From Telopea speciosissima (Eukaryota; Streptophyta; Magnoliopsida; Proteales; Proteaceae): a stretch of DNA of 64,000 bases. A program made the translations under genes and the position numbers. Positions 1 to 11,263 of this stretch are shown here, piece by piece. The stretch lies in contig NC_057917.1 of assembly GCF_018873765.1 (NCBI RefSeq), positions 57,904,464 through 57,968,463 on the forward strand. Direction: 5' to 3'. Each line of letters opens with the position of its first letter. Within the stretch, counting starts at the first letter, position 1. A model generated the notes under the pieces. The model was not told the DNA's origin, searched no databases, and saw only the letters and a list, made by a program, of their open reading frames with translations.

Positions 1-1128
1 GGACCGTGATGGTATGGGCTTGGAAGTATGGTCGTAGCTTCCTAGTTGCGATTACCAACGCATAGGCTACCTTCTCGATCCTAGTGTACCTGGTCTCTGC
101 ATCGATCAGAACATGGCTGACGTAGTAGATAGGCCTCTGGACTTTGTCCTCTTCCTTCAGCAGTACTGCGCTGATCGCGATAGGGGTGGCGGCCAGGTAG
201 AGCTGTAACTCTTCGTTAGGTTTTGGTAGCCCAAGCAGTGGTGGGCTCTCTAGGTACTCCTTCAATTCTTCGAACGCCTTCTGGCACTCTTCTGTCCATG
301 TGAAATCTTTAGGGCTTCGGAGGTTCTTCAATGTTTTGAAGAATGGTAAGCACTTATCACCTGATCGTGACACGAACCTGGAAAGGGCGGCAACCCTTCC
401 ATTCAACCTCTGTACTTCCCTGACCGTCCGAGGAGGTGCCATCTCTTGGATGGCCTTGATCTTGGATGGTTGGCTTCTATTCCACGTACTGAGACCATGA
501 ACCCCAAGAATTTTCCTGACGTTACACCGAAGGTGCACTTTGCAGGGTTTAGCTTCATCTGGTTCCTCCTCAGTACTGTGAATGCTTCCTCTAAGTCGGT
601 CAGGTGTTGGTTGGCGTGGATGTTTTTCACGAGCATGTCATCCACATATACCTCCATGTTGCGCCCGATCTGCTCCTCGAACATCTTGTTGACCATCCTG
701 TGATAGGTGGCCCCTGCATTCTTCAACCCGAACGACATGACGTTGTAGCACTAGCTCTCTTTGTCCATCCGGAATGCGGTGTAGGACTCATCACCCTCAT
801 GCATGAGGATCTGGTTGTACCCGGAGTAGGCATCCATGAAACTCAGCATCTCATGGCCGGCGGTGGCGTCGATCAGTAGGTCGATATTGGGCAGTGGGTA
901 CTCATCTTTTGGGCTTGCCTTATTTAGGTCGGTGTAGACGACACACATCCTCCACTTCCCACTTGGCTTTGGTACCATGACCACGTTTGCGAGCCAGGTT
1001 GGGAACTTCTCCTTTCTGATGAACCCTGATTGGCTTAACTTCTCGACCTCTTCCTTGATTGTTGCTTGTCGATTGAGGGCGAAGTTACGCCGCTTCTGTT
1101 GAATGGGCTTCCTGGTTGGGTCGACATG
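1..1128 (-). pseudogene. Reverse transcriptase and tethered RNase H of the first Tat element (broken)
   Basis: RT synthesises cDNA from the element RNA, and RNase H removes the RNA strand. The RT palm is readable in pieces: a WLANVVMVPKP segment near 1000, then SFMDAYSGYNQI near 840, then the catalytic YVDD motif at about 640. RNase H residues such as RPIYYVSHVL and KLRPYFQAH follow, down to base 1. In-frame breaks include a TGA at about 1129-1131 where the related copy has CGA, a TAG at about 746 before the SFGLKNAGATY motif, and a frameshift near 455. Two of these stops are explained by a single C-to-T change. The domain order and the YVDD box make the family certain. The domain is truncated by the window edge. 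Confidence 0.9.
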
Positions 1129-1131
1129 TAG

Positions 1132-1914
1132 TCAGTGCTCTGCTATGGAACATGGTATTCCCGGCATGTCGAAGGTTGACCATGCCAAGACATCCATGTT
1201 CGCTTGGAGGAGGTGTCCAAGCCCTTCTTTCTGTTCCTTGCTTAGTAGCGAGCCAACCTGTACGACCTTGGAGGGGTCGTCCTGACTGAGGGGCCATAGG
1301 ATGAGGTCTTCCACTGGTCTTCCTCTTCTCTCTGTCAGTCCATCTCTCTGGTCACTGACCATGTTCTCTAGGCAGAGTGCCATTCCACAAGTGTTACCAT
1401 TGTTTTTTTTCATGAAGGTAGCATAGCACTCCCTTGCTTTCTTCTGATCTCCTCGGTCTTCGCCTACCCCATTCTCGATGGGGAACTTCATCTTCAGGTG
1501 AAGTGGCGATATGACTCCTCTAAGGACTGTCAGAGATGGTCGTCCTAGGAGGTCGTTGAAGGACAGCACAGACTTGACGATCATGAAATTCACCATGATA
1601 GTCACTTGTCGAGGGTGTACCCCGAAGGTGACGGGTAGTTCTATGGTACCTCTGATGGAGGCGGTGGCACCTGAGAATCCATGGAGGTACGTGGGCTCTG
1701 GTTTGAGCTGATCATCCCCGAACCTGAACTGTCGATAGGCGTCCAAGGAGAGTACGTCAACAGATGCCCCTGTGTCTATCAGTACCCTATGTACAGGTCG
1801 GTTGGCTACCTCCACCTGTACTACCAGGGCATCCTCATGTGGGAAGTTTAGTCCTTCCAGGTCTTCATCCGAGAAGGAGATCACTGCCTTGGTCTTGGCT
1901 ATCTTGCTTGGCTT
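1132..1914 (-). pseudogene. Retroviral-type aspartic protease of the first Tat element
   Basis: This pepsin-like protease would cleave the Gag-Pol polyprotein. The active-site signature LIDTGASVDVL lies about 40 residues into the open stretch that starts at 1884, followed by a flap-like region and the ILGRPSL-like motif (here LLGRPSL). A linker continues toward RT and ends at the TGA near 1130. The frame upstream (1885-1914) continues into the gag C-terminus but is out of frame with the gag stretch that stops at 1920, so a frameshift separates gag from protease. Element 24146-35209 keeps this junction in one frame, which shows the ancestral state. Confidence 0.88.
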
Positions 1915-1919
1915 CTCTG

Positions 1920-3923
1920 CTACTCCAACGAACCTGGCATGGGCTTTAGCTTTTCTGGTGGACTCTTGCCCCGGTCCTCCAAGTATGGTGAGGATAGGAG
2001 GTCCCTTGGTGCCACTAGGTTCTGTTGCATCTCTTTGCTCTTCTGGGCGGTCTCTCTCCCTCGATCTATTATCCTTTCTTCTCGTCTCAGTTCCACTCTG
2101 TCTCCGTCACGACCTCTGTCTCCTTGGCCTGAGCGGTTGTCACATCTCCCCTTCACATACTTGTTCAAGCTTCCTGCTCTTACAAGTTGTTCTATCTCTC
2201 TCTTCAATTGATAGCACTCCTCTGTGTCGTGCCCATTCTCTTTGTGGAAGAGATAGTACTTGTTAGGGTTTCGCTTCTCTGGTCTGGCTAGCATGGGCCG
2301 TGGCCAATGGAGTAGGTCACGGTCTTGGATCTGCATGAGTATCTGGGACCTGGTGGTATTCAGCGGTGTGAACTCAGGGGTGCATGCCCTCTCACTTCTC
2401 TCTGGGCGACGGTCTGTCCTCCCAGATGGGCAGTTACCCTTCTCTTGTCGACGCTCTGTCCTCGACCTCTTACTTTCTTTACGGTCATCAGGTGCTGACC
2501 TCTTGTTATCCTGTGGCTTGGCCTCAATTATCTTCGTTCTAGCTTGTAGTACCTCGGCCATATTTGCAAACCCGTTGCACCGCTCCAGGAGCTCTTTCAT
2601 AGTCCTGGTCTCATGACGTGCAAGGTCCTTGATCAGGTCCAGGTCCCTGATACCTCCTGCTAGGGCTGCATGCTGTGTCTGGTCGTCCAAGTCTCGAACC
2701 TCCAGGGACTCCTTGGTGAACCTGCTAATGTACTCCCTGAGAGATTCCCCAGGGTTCTGTACCACGTTCAGTAGATTGACAGTGGTCTTCTTCTGCTTGA
2801 CACTGCTTTGGAAGCGGGTGACGAACTGTTCGCATAGCTCTGCGAATGAGCGTATAGATCTTGATCGTAGCCTGGAGAACCATGATGTGGCTACGCCCTT
2901 GAGGGATGCAGGGAATGCCTGACAGGAGACCACGTCTGACCCACCATACAGTGTCATCATGCTATTAAAGTAGTTGATGTGGTCATTAGGGTCAGTGGTA
3001 CCACTGTAAAGTTCAAAGGTGGGTAGTCGAAACCTGGAAGGTAGCGTGGCTAACATGATCTCTGTCGAGAATGGGTGTTGTCCAGGTATGGAATGTGTCT
3101 TGCCTTTGGTCTACTTCTTCAGCCCTTCCAGCTTCTCATCCAGGTCGCGGAGTCTTCGATTGAGTTCCTTGTCCCGTGTCTGTCCCTTACGCCTGGCCGA
3201 ACGTTCACTGTGACCCCGTTCATGCTCTCTCCTGGATGTCCCCTCCCGTCTTGAGTGTTGGCGGGATGGTGAATGGTCACGCCGTGATGAACCCTATCGT
3301 GAAGGTGAGGGGCTTTCCTCTCTGTAGGTCCAGCTTCGTCGTAGTATGTGACCTTCTTCAAGTTGTCCGTCTAACACAGACCTCCGGACCAATCTCTGCG
3401 GGCTAGACACCCTGGCCCTGGGTGTTGGCATCCTCCCACGTTTTGACCTTGGCGAGAGGTCTCTTGTTCTCCTGGGATGCTGGGAAGGCTCCCCCTGCTG
3501 TGGAGTGGGGGCTGCCCGTTGCGCAAGTCTCTTTGATCCCACGCCCCTGGGAGATGGTCTCCTAGGGTTCGGCTCTTGTCGAGGTACGGACTCCACCCTT
3601 ACTGATGGCGAAGTCCTTTGGCGGTGAGACGTCGCACGCTGTGTCAGGTATTCTCAAAATAGTCGTTGTTCATCGAGGATATGTCGTTGCAGGTCGTTGA
3701 TCTGACCCACAGTGGCTGGAGCGTTGGGGTCAGGTATCACCTCCACCACCACATCATCTGCCTCATCATTGTTGGGCTCGTCGACCACAAACTGGTCATT
3801 AAGGGGGATCTCTTCCTCCAGAGGGACATGGTCCTGGTCATTGGCTCTGCGGCGAGAGCACTCTGGGGGTGGTGATCCATTCCTTGCTCCGTTGTTGGTG
3901 GTGGTAGTCTTCCTTTGTGCCAT
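1920..3923 (-). pseudogene. Gag of the first Tat element (split by stops)
   Basis: Gag forms the virus-like particle and packages the RNA. The N-terminal part starts at 3923 and stops at 3654; it is short and acidic, with a helical end. The core is open from 3056 to 1920 and holds the retrotransposon gag domain (motifs SGTTDPNDHINYF and SWFSRL) followed by an Arg/Lys-rich tail. The zinc-knuckle-like segment near 2230 reads YYLFHKENGHDTEEC; the related copy has a Cys where this copy has the second Tyr, so the knuckle has lost a ligand. A TAG near 3114 separates the two halves. It begins 45 bases after the primer-binding site, the normal place for gag. Confidence 0.88.
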
Positions 3924-3968
3924 TGAATGAATATGGAAGCGAGCTAGTAGCTGTAATGGCTAGCGTCG

Positions 3969-3986
3969 TTCCCACAGACGGCGCCA
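3969..3986 (-). other. Primer-binding site of the first Tat element
   Basis: On the minus strand the sequence TGGCGCCGTCTGTGGGAA starts three bases after the LTR end. TGGCGCC pairs with the 3' end of a tRNA ending GGCGCCA. The same motif, with one difference, sits at the same place in the complete Tat element (34488-34505). The exact tRNA is not certain from the first bases alone. Confidence 0.85.
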
Positions 3987-3989
3987 ATC

Positions 3990-4673
3990 TGTTCCGTCAA
4001 GAAATCGTCGAGCGGTCCTGCAGGTGCCTTCACCTGCAAGTGGACCAAGGGATCAACAGAGAGAACCGGTGTGGTTCCGGCCTAGGGCTCTCCGATGCCA
4101 AAGTTAGATCTCCTGAGTAAATGGATGAATAGTGATTATTCAATATGAGTTTTCATGTCCCCCAATGGGGTTGTGTACCTGGCCTTTTATAGTAGTGTAT
4201 GGCGGTGTGGAGAGTCCCAGTTTGATGGCGATTGTGCCGTTGAGTGGATAGAGGCCCTGGGTAACGGGGCTCTATCCTGATTGGCCATCTCCCCGCGGGA
4301 GGGAGTGTCCTGGTGGTATCAAGATCCTTGGTGGATAGATACCCGCGTGTGGTGATAACGTCATTGGTGCTTGAATCTGTCTGGGTGACATGACTTCTAA
4401 GCGGTGGCCTAAAGTCTTGGTGGTGACATTAGTTTGTAGTGACACGATTGGGTCATAGACGAGTAACCCTGGTGTCCGTGTACATCACGTCTGCGTCCAC
4501 GATGCCGCGCCTGGGTGAGAGGTCGCGCCTGGGTGCAGGCCGCGCCTGGGTGTGGCCGCCTGGGTGAGGCCGCGCCCGGGTGGGACCCCCGGTTGGTTCT
4601 CCTTGGTTCTGGAGCGGGTCGTTCTGTGACGCGTGGCAGCCGCTGATTGGTCCGGTGAATCTTGGATGTATCA
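3990..4673 (-). repeat. 5' LTR of the first Tat element (684 bp)
   Basis: The LTR is bounded by TG and CA (TGTTCC...TGTATCA on the plus strand) and abuts the primer-binding site. On the minus strand a TATA box (CTATAAAAGG) lies at 4183-4192, so the LTR promoter drives transcription toward base 1. Its inner edge and middle resemble the LTRs at 24146-24845 and 34510-35209 (for example GGTGTGGTTCCGGCCTAGG), but it is clearly a different subfamily. Confidence 0.9.
4183..4192 (-). promoter_or_regulatory. TATA box of the LTR promoter
   Basis: The minus strand reads CTATAAAAGG inside the LTR, about 190 bp from the inner LTR edge. It is a canonical plant TATA box in the right orientation for the element's gag-pol transcript. 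Confidence 0.65.
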
Positions 4674-4678
4674 CATAC

Positions 4679-5517
4679 CAAGTTAGGCCTTAGTTTTCAC
4701 AGTATTGGATCAGGTATCTAGTTTCAAAATCGATAACAATATCGATACATATTGGACATTTTTGCCCTATACCGATACGAATATGGATTTTGACCATTTT
4801 ATCCTCGGTAGGGCCATATATCGGTGTTGGCCAATATCGATAGGGCCTATTCGATGCCAATTCCTAAGACCCTGGTTGAGTTCAACTGTGGAACACTTTC
4901 AATCCAGATGTGTTGTTATTGAGATTGTTGGTCTAGTAGAGTATTTTTTTTAACACTAATTTTCTCCATCAAGTCAATCTAAACACAAAAAGGATATTGA
5001 GGTCGACTATTGGACAAATTATTAAGATTTAAGTTTCCCTTCACTCATGGTGAAGAGGGAATTCCTTCAACATAGGCATTGGTACCGTCGGATGACCACT
5101 GGTAAGGATAATTTCAAATCTTTTGACATGAGGTGGGAGTGTAATGAAACCCCAAGAATCCAATCATGAGGTCATTTCATCCATGGTGAAGGGGAAAACT
5201 TTTGCCAATGATTATATGACAATTGTTATCATGTGGTTCACTTGTTAGAGAAGTAGCCATGGTAGATTAGTAGTCTAAAATTTGAGTAATTGGAATCAGC
5301 ATTGGGAACGATCACAATTCCAATTTGATTTAAAATCCTAATCGGGAATAATCGGGCTGAATCAGCCATGATTATACAAGAATGGATAAAAAAGCCCCAA
5401 AAAACCCGATCTGGATTGCCTAGACCAGGATCGACCAAAACAGCTGATTCGGTTAATCTGATCCGATTTCTTAAAATCAAGATAGTTGTTTAATTAGCAC
5501 TTGAATTTTGTGAGAAC
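4679..5517. other. Intergenic, degenerate CGATA-rich repeat, no gene seen
   Basis: No open frame with recognisable protein is present. The first 200 bases carry imperfect repeats of ATCGATA and CGGTATCG, a pattern seen again at 12070-12120, 35215-35440 and 55560-55760. The rest is AT-rich unique sequence. Confidence 0.5.
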
Positions 5518-5680
5518 GGATCATCTGCACGTACCAACAGGTGAATGTACATCTCAGAGTCAATCACATTTTAATTTTGTTTCCATAAAAATCCCTCATC
5601 CCCTTGTAAATGGTAAAAATATGATAGGTGGTTGGCTATCACATGTACGTTCACCTGTTGGTACGTGCTGAGGAATCGAA
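5518..5680. mobile_element. Small TIR element (MITE), about 160 bp
   Basis: Arms at 5527-5552 and 5643-5668 are inverted copies over 26 bp (GCACGTACCAACAGGTGAA plus GTACAT) with one mismatch. The middle is non-coding. The outer limits and target duplication are unclear, so the superfamily is not assigned. Confidence 0.6.
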
Positions 5681-5913
5681 CTCAATTTTGTTACACTCGC
5701 AATCACGAAGGTTATATTAGAAGTGATACGTACATTGCATGGCTAATACTAAAACATGCTCTAATACAAAATTTTGTAACAAGGAAAATCTGAGTGTCAT
5801 GAATTCAGTACTACATATACATCGAGATGCAAATCAGCTGTGGACAGCTGCACACCCAGCTGTAATGGGCTAGTGTGGTAGGCACTTAGGTCCCCTAAAG
5901 TCGAATTTAGCTC

Positions 5914-6062
5914 GTCTTTAGGGAGCCCAGCACGCCCAGGGTGCTGCCAGCCGTTGGGTTGTGCCACACACATCCCTAGGTGTGCATTGAGATGCGTGCG
6001 GAACAGCTTGATCGCTAGCTGCCCCCTGGCAGCACCCTGGGCGCTGGGCTCCCTGGAGACGA
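5914..6062. mobile_element. Foldback element, type C
   Basis: Arms of about 37 bp (around GGGAGCCCAGCACGCCCAGG at 5917-5950 and its inverse at 6022-6062) flank a centre containing TTGGGTTGTGCCACACACA. A relative with the same arms and centre is at 54985-55135. It is non-coding, and open frames here are artefacts of GC-rich sequence. Confidence 0.6.
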
Positions 6063-6777
6063 TCTTGATCCCTTGAAGTCTCAGTTTCAAGCCTCAATTG
6101 CAAACCTTGTGTCCCCCTTGTATCCCCTTTCCCCTCCCCTTGATCCCCCTTCGTAGTTCGTAACATCCAAAAAGAAAGCCTAATATATGTTTGTATTAGA
6201 GTTAGCCAATCAAGTTTCTCATGACCTTAGCAAAACCATTGTGTAATTATATGGCAAACAATTAAGATGTACTTATTACTCAAACAAGAAAAGGTCCACG
6301 AGTGATGTGGTAATTTTCCTCCTAAACACTAGATTAGAGTTTGTTTATGGATTACCTACCTTAATCTGGTTGTACATGGATTGCCCTTTTGACGGGTTGA
6401 GCCGTCCACTTGGATCCAAAAATATGATATGGTCAAGGCATCCTCCCTTTGTGGCCGAAAAGGTAAATTTTATACGTACTACCATTCTTCTTAGAAATAG
6501 TTCCAAGTATGTAACATTACAAAAAGCAATGGAGTAATCAAGGGATGACCACAAAAAATTGGGAGATTACATGCAAATTACAAAGCCAAAATGTAAAAAC
6601 CAAAAATTACACTGAGAGGAGCAGAGAACATGGAGAGGGATGAGAGGAGAAAAAGGGGAGAAGATAAACCGCTAGCAAATTGGTGGTACACTGGTACTCT
6701 TACAAGTGGCTAGGTAGTAAGAGGTCTAGTATCCTTCTTCATTAGGGGTCAAATATAATGTATCTTTCTTGGGGCGT

Positions 6778-6898
6778 TGTTCTCTGGGCCACAACACTGG
6801 ATGCACCCAGGCATATGGGGTGGGTGCAATGGCCACCTTGCCCCCTATACAGGCTCCCCATGTGCCTGGACATAGCCTGCGTTGCGGTACAGAGAACA
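6778..6898. mobile_element. Foldback element, type D
   Basis: The left end GTTCTCTGGGCCACAAC matches, inverted, the right end GTTGCGGTACAGAGAAC. CCAGGCATATGGGG and its inverse form the inner arm. The centre carries GTGCAATGGCCACCTTGCCCC, a version of the motif shared with several other foldback elements here. A reverse-oriented relative lies at 51270-51365. Confidence 0.55.
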
Positions 6899-7076
6899 TT
6901 CTCCCATCTTTCTTATACCAAAAGAAACATAGGGATTGATAGGGGAGTTCCTATTCTAATGATTTATAGTTAATAGTATAGGAATGGACATGTGTCCATA
7001 TTCCATTTTGATGGGTGGAATCAAAACTTTTTAACCAAAGCCCATGTAAACCTTAACTTAGGAAGGTGTGAATGAT

Positions 7077-7267
7077 AGGATCGTGATCGTCTTCGGCTTG
7101 CCTGCCTGTAGCAGCCATAGCAGCGCACTAATGAAGCGTGGTGCAATGACCACCTTACCCCTGTCCGAGCGCCTTGCCCAAACAGGGGTAAGGCGATCAT
7201 TGCGCCGCACCTCATTAGTGCGCTACTATGGCTGCTACGGGCAGTAGGCCGTAGACGATCTGGATTC
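7077..7267. mobile_element. Foldback element, type B, long arms
   Basis: Nearly the whole 190 bp folds back on itself: CAGCCATAGCAGCGCACTAAT in the left arm is matched by ATTAGTGCGCTACTATGGCTG in the right arm with one mismatch. The shared motif occurs in both arms, as GCAATGACCACCTTACCCC near 7143 and its inverse near 7185. It is non-coding. Confidence 0.65.
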
Positions 7268-7394
7268 GTGAAGGATGTCAAATCATCTTGCCCCGAGTGA
7301 CAAGCAAGCTACAATGAACATGACAAAGGGTCATGATCGTTTTTTTTTTTTCTTTTATTTTTTGTGGGGGGGGGTGGGGGTGGAATCTTTATCT

Positions 7395-7520
7395 TCTCTG
7401 GTACCCTGCCTAGTCTAATTCCCCAGTGCCCCTAACAAGGAGGGGGGAGGCAATGATCACCCTACCTCTGCCCGAGTGGGGTAGAGGCACTGGGGAACTG
7501 GAGGAGACAATTTTCCAGGG
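7395..7520. mobile_element. Foldback element, type A, short copy
   Basis: TCCCCAGTGCC near the left and GGCACTGGGGA near the right pair as arms, with GCAATGATCACCCTACCTC in the centre. Ends are degenerate and no duplication was found. A looser imperfect inverted repeat at about 7600-7800 may be another decayed relative. Confidence 0.5.
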
Positions 7521-7809
7521 GGTGTGAACCAAAAACAAAAGCTTTTTTCTTTTTGTTTAAAAAAAAAAAAAACTTTGTTTATCTCTCCTAAACTCCTCTA
7601 TGTATTTTGACATCTATTCTGGGATTGGAATCCTCTTCTGCGACGATCCCAATGCCCAGGGAGGCATTCAATGACACTGAGCTATTGGATGCACGGGGAT
7701 GTGTGCCTGCGTGGGGCTCGATACGAATCCCAACGTGCCTAGCAGCCCAGCACCATTGGATGCCTCTCTGACCACTCCATGGACTCACAGGATAGGGGCC
7801 AAATCTTCT

Positions 7810-9759
7810 ATTATGACTTTTCATAACACTGGGCAAGTAACCATGTTGTTATTCGTTTCATTCTTTTTATTTTTTACTAGAATCCTTGTTCCTCAAGCTA
7901 GAAGTCACTTATTTTCCTTTTACAATGATCGACAAGTTTTTCTAGTCTACCAATAACAGAAAATGTCCTCCGATGGTAATCTTGACTGTATAGAAATCTA
8001 AAAAAATACTCTAGATTGATTACAAGTCAAATTTTAAACCTAAGTATTCAACCATATACCTTTCCATATGTTAACACATTCCCTTGTCATTATTTTTATT
8101 GATTGATTTTTTATTTATTTTTGCTTTAAATCGGAAAACTAATTTTACCAGTTGGCCAATATGTAAAGAGGGGACCTTCAGGTCCACTCATACACAAAAT
8201 TTCTAGCTCTATCCAACATGTTGTAGATATTTCTCTTAGTGTAGGGAAAATTAAATCTAGAGAAAATATCTCTAGACCTATGGAGTATGGACCAGAAAAA
8301 CCTTGTCCAAGTTTTGATTCAAGAGTTTCCTTATAATTTGCTGTCTTTTAAGATTTTCTTCCCTCGCTCCCCCACCCCCACTCCCCTTTTAGTAAACCCC
8401 AAACTCAATCCGAAAGCTGAAAATCAAGAATTTTATTAATCTTTTAGAAATTGTTTGGAAAGTGCTTCTTATTTTTTAAGAAAAAAAATTCATTATGCCT
8501 CGACTAAATTTTTTTCCAATTACATGGATTGATGATTTAAAAGACTAATAACCCCACTTCATATCATTCCGAAATTTTATGGTGTAATTAAATCGATATT
8601 AGCATCAATATACATGCAAGAAGAGACTATCAAGTGGATTCCAATATAACAATCTAAAAAGCTGGACATTATTTGCTCAAGTTCTTGCAATCTTTTTAAA
8701 ATCATTTTTGCTAACTCATTATTAATCCACATGGGGAAGATTCTTTAATCTCTACTTAAGTCGAATGTTAAACCTCTTCCCCATGATTGATTACAATTAC
8801 AGGCCCCATATATTGATGGTTCGATTTGACCAATAGGTGGGATGTTAGCGTCACATTTTGATATCATGAGTTAATTACTGGTTTTATGGCATTATGCTCT
8901 TCTCTTAGACAATAAGTTTCCCTCCATCCATAGAGAAGGAGGCCTTCATTGTAGTCCATCAGTGCGATGGAATGAATGCCAAAAAGTAGGGGAAGTTATT
9001 TTGGACCTTTAAATAGCAAGGGAGTGATAATGACCTAAGGATTTGGGTAAATCAAAATTTCTACACAAAAGAAAAATCAAATAGGGCAAGGGGTGTCGTT
9101 GCCAAGCTGCGTAGCTCCTAGACCAATGCGAGGGCCAATGAAATTGCATTTGGAAGTATACAATAGGGATAGGATTTTTCATTTCATGAGACAGGGTATC
9201 TTTTTTGTGTTAGGACATAGAGCCACGCAGCGAGACAGCTTTCTTTTTCCCAATTATCAAATAATATAATTGGAAAGAAATTTGCTTACAATTCACCTAT
9301 GGTGAATGATAACCCATTAGCCACGACTGTGGGATGGGCGTGAGAGGGTATCGCAAAGGTTCTTTTTAGAAAATACTAAAACCCTGTAAGAGTTTGTCAA
9401 TCCTAGGATGGTGCGGTGATTGTTCCTCCGTGGAAGAAAACTTTGTCCTACAATCTATCAAACTATCAAATATGATTATGGTCTACCAAACTAAGAAGAA
9501 CCTCTTGTCACCCTTGGTGTGGTAGATCAAGTAGAAGAGCTAACCTTAAAACTTAGAAAGGACTCCTCCTATTTGCCACGTCACCTTCTCTCCTCCTTTG
9601 ATGAGTCACAAGTTTACAGGACAAGTGGTATTTTTATAGAAACTTTCCTTCATTCAAGGTGGGTTAGCAAAGACCAACCACGCAACCTAGCTTGTCAATT
9701 TGGCCCTCCTTCGGCCATGGCGGCCGGGAGCTGGAGGATTTAGCCCAGCCAAAACAGGG
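7810..9759. other. Intergenic AT-rich DNA, nothing recognised
   Basis: I see no conserved protein motif, tRNA-like fold or clear repeat in this 1.9 kb. Short open frames lack any recognisable domain. Confidence 0.5.
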
Positions 9760-9767
9760 ATGTTTGG

Positions 9768-10187
9768 TAGGGCTGTAAATGGATAATCGAAAATCTGAAT
9801 TCGATCCGCATTCGTATCCATTTCAGGGCATCCGAATTCATTTAGAGATATCCAGAAAAAAATCCGAATACTTCGATAAAAATCTGAATCCGAATACTTA
9901 ATTATAAAAAATTAAGTAAATAATGATCTTGAGGGTTTTTGAAGATTCAACAGGTTCTAGAATATGAGGAAAAGATAATCATGATCTAAAACTATGGATT
10001 GAGAGTGAATTGTATCCACTAGGGGGGAAGGATCGGGTTATACAAGGCAGAGATGTAAACGGATGGTCGAAAATCTGAATTCGATCCGCATCCGAATCCG
10101 TTTAGAGGTATCCGAATTCGACCAAGAAATATCCGAATCCGATTACATCCTATCCGTATCCAAGCATCCGATCCGTTTACAAGCCTA
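9768..10187. mobile_element. hAT-type MITE with 8-bp target duplication (420 bp)
   Basis: The ends TAGGGCTGTAAATGGAT and, inverted, TAGGCTTGTAAACGGAT form 17-bp terminal repeats. The direct repeat ATGTTTGG lies immediately outside both ends (9760-9767 and 10188-10195), the 8-bp duplication typical of hAT elements. The interior is built from variants of TATCCGAATTCG and has no coding capacity, so it would need a transposase supplied by another element. Confidence 0.85.
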
Positions 10188-10278
10188 ATGTTTGGGTCAT
10201 TTCACAGGGAAAAAAAGGTAAAGATAGAGCAAGTGACTTAAATACCCGTTCGACTACCTTTTCTTGAAACGAAAATGT

Positions 10279-10430
10279 TGTGTTTGATATGCATTATTGC
10301 AATAGATTTTGTGTCAACAATACGTTTTGAAAAGAAAAAATAGAGAATAATAAGATTTCAGAATGCATTCTAAACCCATGATCTAACAGATAATGCATAC
10401 CAATCTTATTGAGAATGCGTACCAAACACA
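10279..10430. mobile_element. Small TIR element, about 150 bp
   Basis: The ends TGTGTTTGATATGCATTA and, inverted, TGTGTTTGGTACGCATTCT are terminal repeats. The split element at 20403-21383 has the same ends, so this is a dispersed family. No coding sequence. The superfamily is not assigned. Confidence 0.6.
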
Positions 10431-10696
10431 GCCGAAATCTCCAAGTGGCTCAGACGTTTTGTGATGAAATGCAGCACTCTCAATTATCATCATAGTAATT
10501 AATAAACTATTTTTGTTCTCGCAAATGAGAATTTCTTTCTTTTGATAAGTACACCTTAAAGTAAGTGAGTGAATGATGAATCCAAACTGTTACAAAATTT
10601 CATTCAAGATGGAACAGAGGTCATCCCAATTAATTTCTGCTCTCCCCTGCTTCTACAGCTTCTAATCCCCAAATCACCCTCATATGCATGATCAAA

Positions 10697-11200
10697 CTAT
10701 AACAAATTAAAGAAACCAAACGAACCCAACAAAATTAAGTTCAGAAACAATCCAGCCAGAGACCCCTTGAGAGAAGATGCCGAGGAGAGATTCGATGAGG
10801 GTGGAGTTTTTTTGAAGTAAAACGGAAAGTAAGGCAAGATTGGATCAGGAGGGGGAGGAGAATAGCGGTTGACGTAAGGGGGAGGATAATAAGGGAAATA
10901 CCCAGTTGGTGGAGGGTAATATACCGAAGCAGATGATGGTGGTGGTGGTGGATAGTAATAACCTGATGATCCTCCCGGAGGTGGTGACAGAGTTGGAGTT
11001 GACGGCTGCGGTGGCGGTGGCGGTGGCGGACAATTCTGAACAGAGATCGGTGGTGGGAGACAAGGGTATGGGCATTCGGTCGCCAGTGACCTCTGCTTCC
11101 CTACTTGATCGGAGATCGTTGTTTCAGCCATTGCCTGGGATGGGAAATTCATGACTATGGTGACTAAAAGGAGAACAACTTGAGTGAACATTCTAGCCAT
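10697..11200 (-). CDS. Secreted proline-rich (extensin/hydroxyproline-rich type) protein with C-terminal hydrophobic tail
   Basis: A 167-residue single-exon protein. I chose the ATG at 11200 because it directly precedes a good signal peptide (residues 1-24, hydrophobic VVLLLVTIVM then SQAMA); an upstream in-frame ATG at 11263 would bury it. The mature part has a short Cys pair (ECPYPC), a run of SPPP/PPPPP and YYYPPP blocks typical of hydroxyproline-rich cell-wall proteins, and a C-terminal hydrophobic stretch (LAGLFLNLILLGSFGFF) after a Ser-rich segment, as in GPI-anchor signals. Inference: extracellular or wall-associated, possibly GPI-anchored. The gene at 36051-36434 has the same layout. 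No specific biochemical function can be assigned. Confidence 0.75.
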   Translation of the reverse strand: MARMFTQVVLLLVTIVMNFPSQAMAETTISDQVGKQRSLATECPYPCLPPPISVQNCPPPPPPPQPSTPTLSPPPGGSSGYYYPPPPPSSASVYYPPPTGYFPYYPPPYVNRYSPPPPDPILPYFPFYFKKTPPSSNLSSASSLKGSLAGLFLNLILLGSFGFFNLL

Positions 11201-11263
11201 TTGATCATGTGAAGTAGCAGGAAGAAGAAGAAAAGGGAGAAGATGAAAAGAAAGAAGGACCAC

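Larger units (their letters stand above)
1..4673 (-). mobile_element. Ty3/gypsy LTR retrotransposon, Tat lineage, 5' part (runs off the left edge)
   Basis: Read on the minus strand this is LTR, primer-binding site, gag, aspartic protease, reverse transcriptase and the start of RNase H, in the order expected of Ty3/gypsy. The 5' LTR is at 3990-4673. The rest of pol and the 3' LTR lie outside the window, so the target duplication cannot be checked; the flank just outside the LTR is CATAC. Protein similarity to the complete element at 24146-35209 is obvious in every domain, and both LTRs share the end TGTATCA, so the two belong to related families. The coding frame is broken by stops and frameshifts, so this copy is inactive by itself. 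Confidence 0.93.
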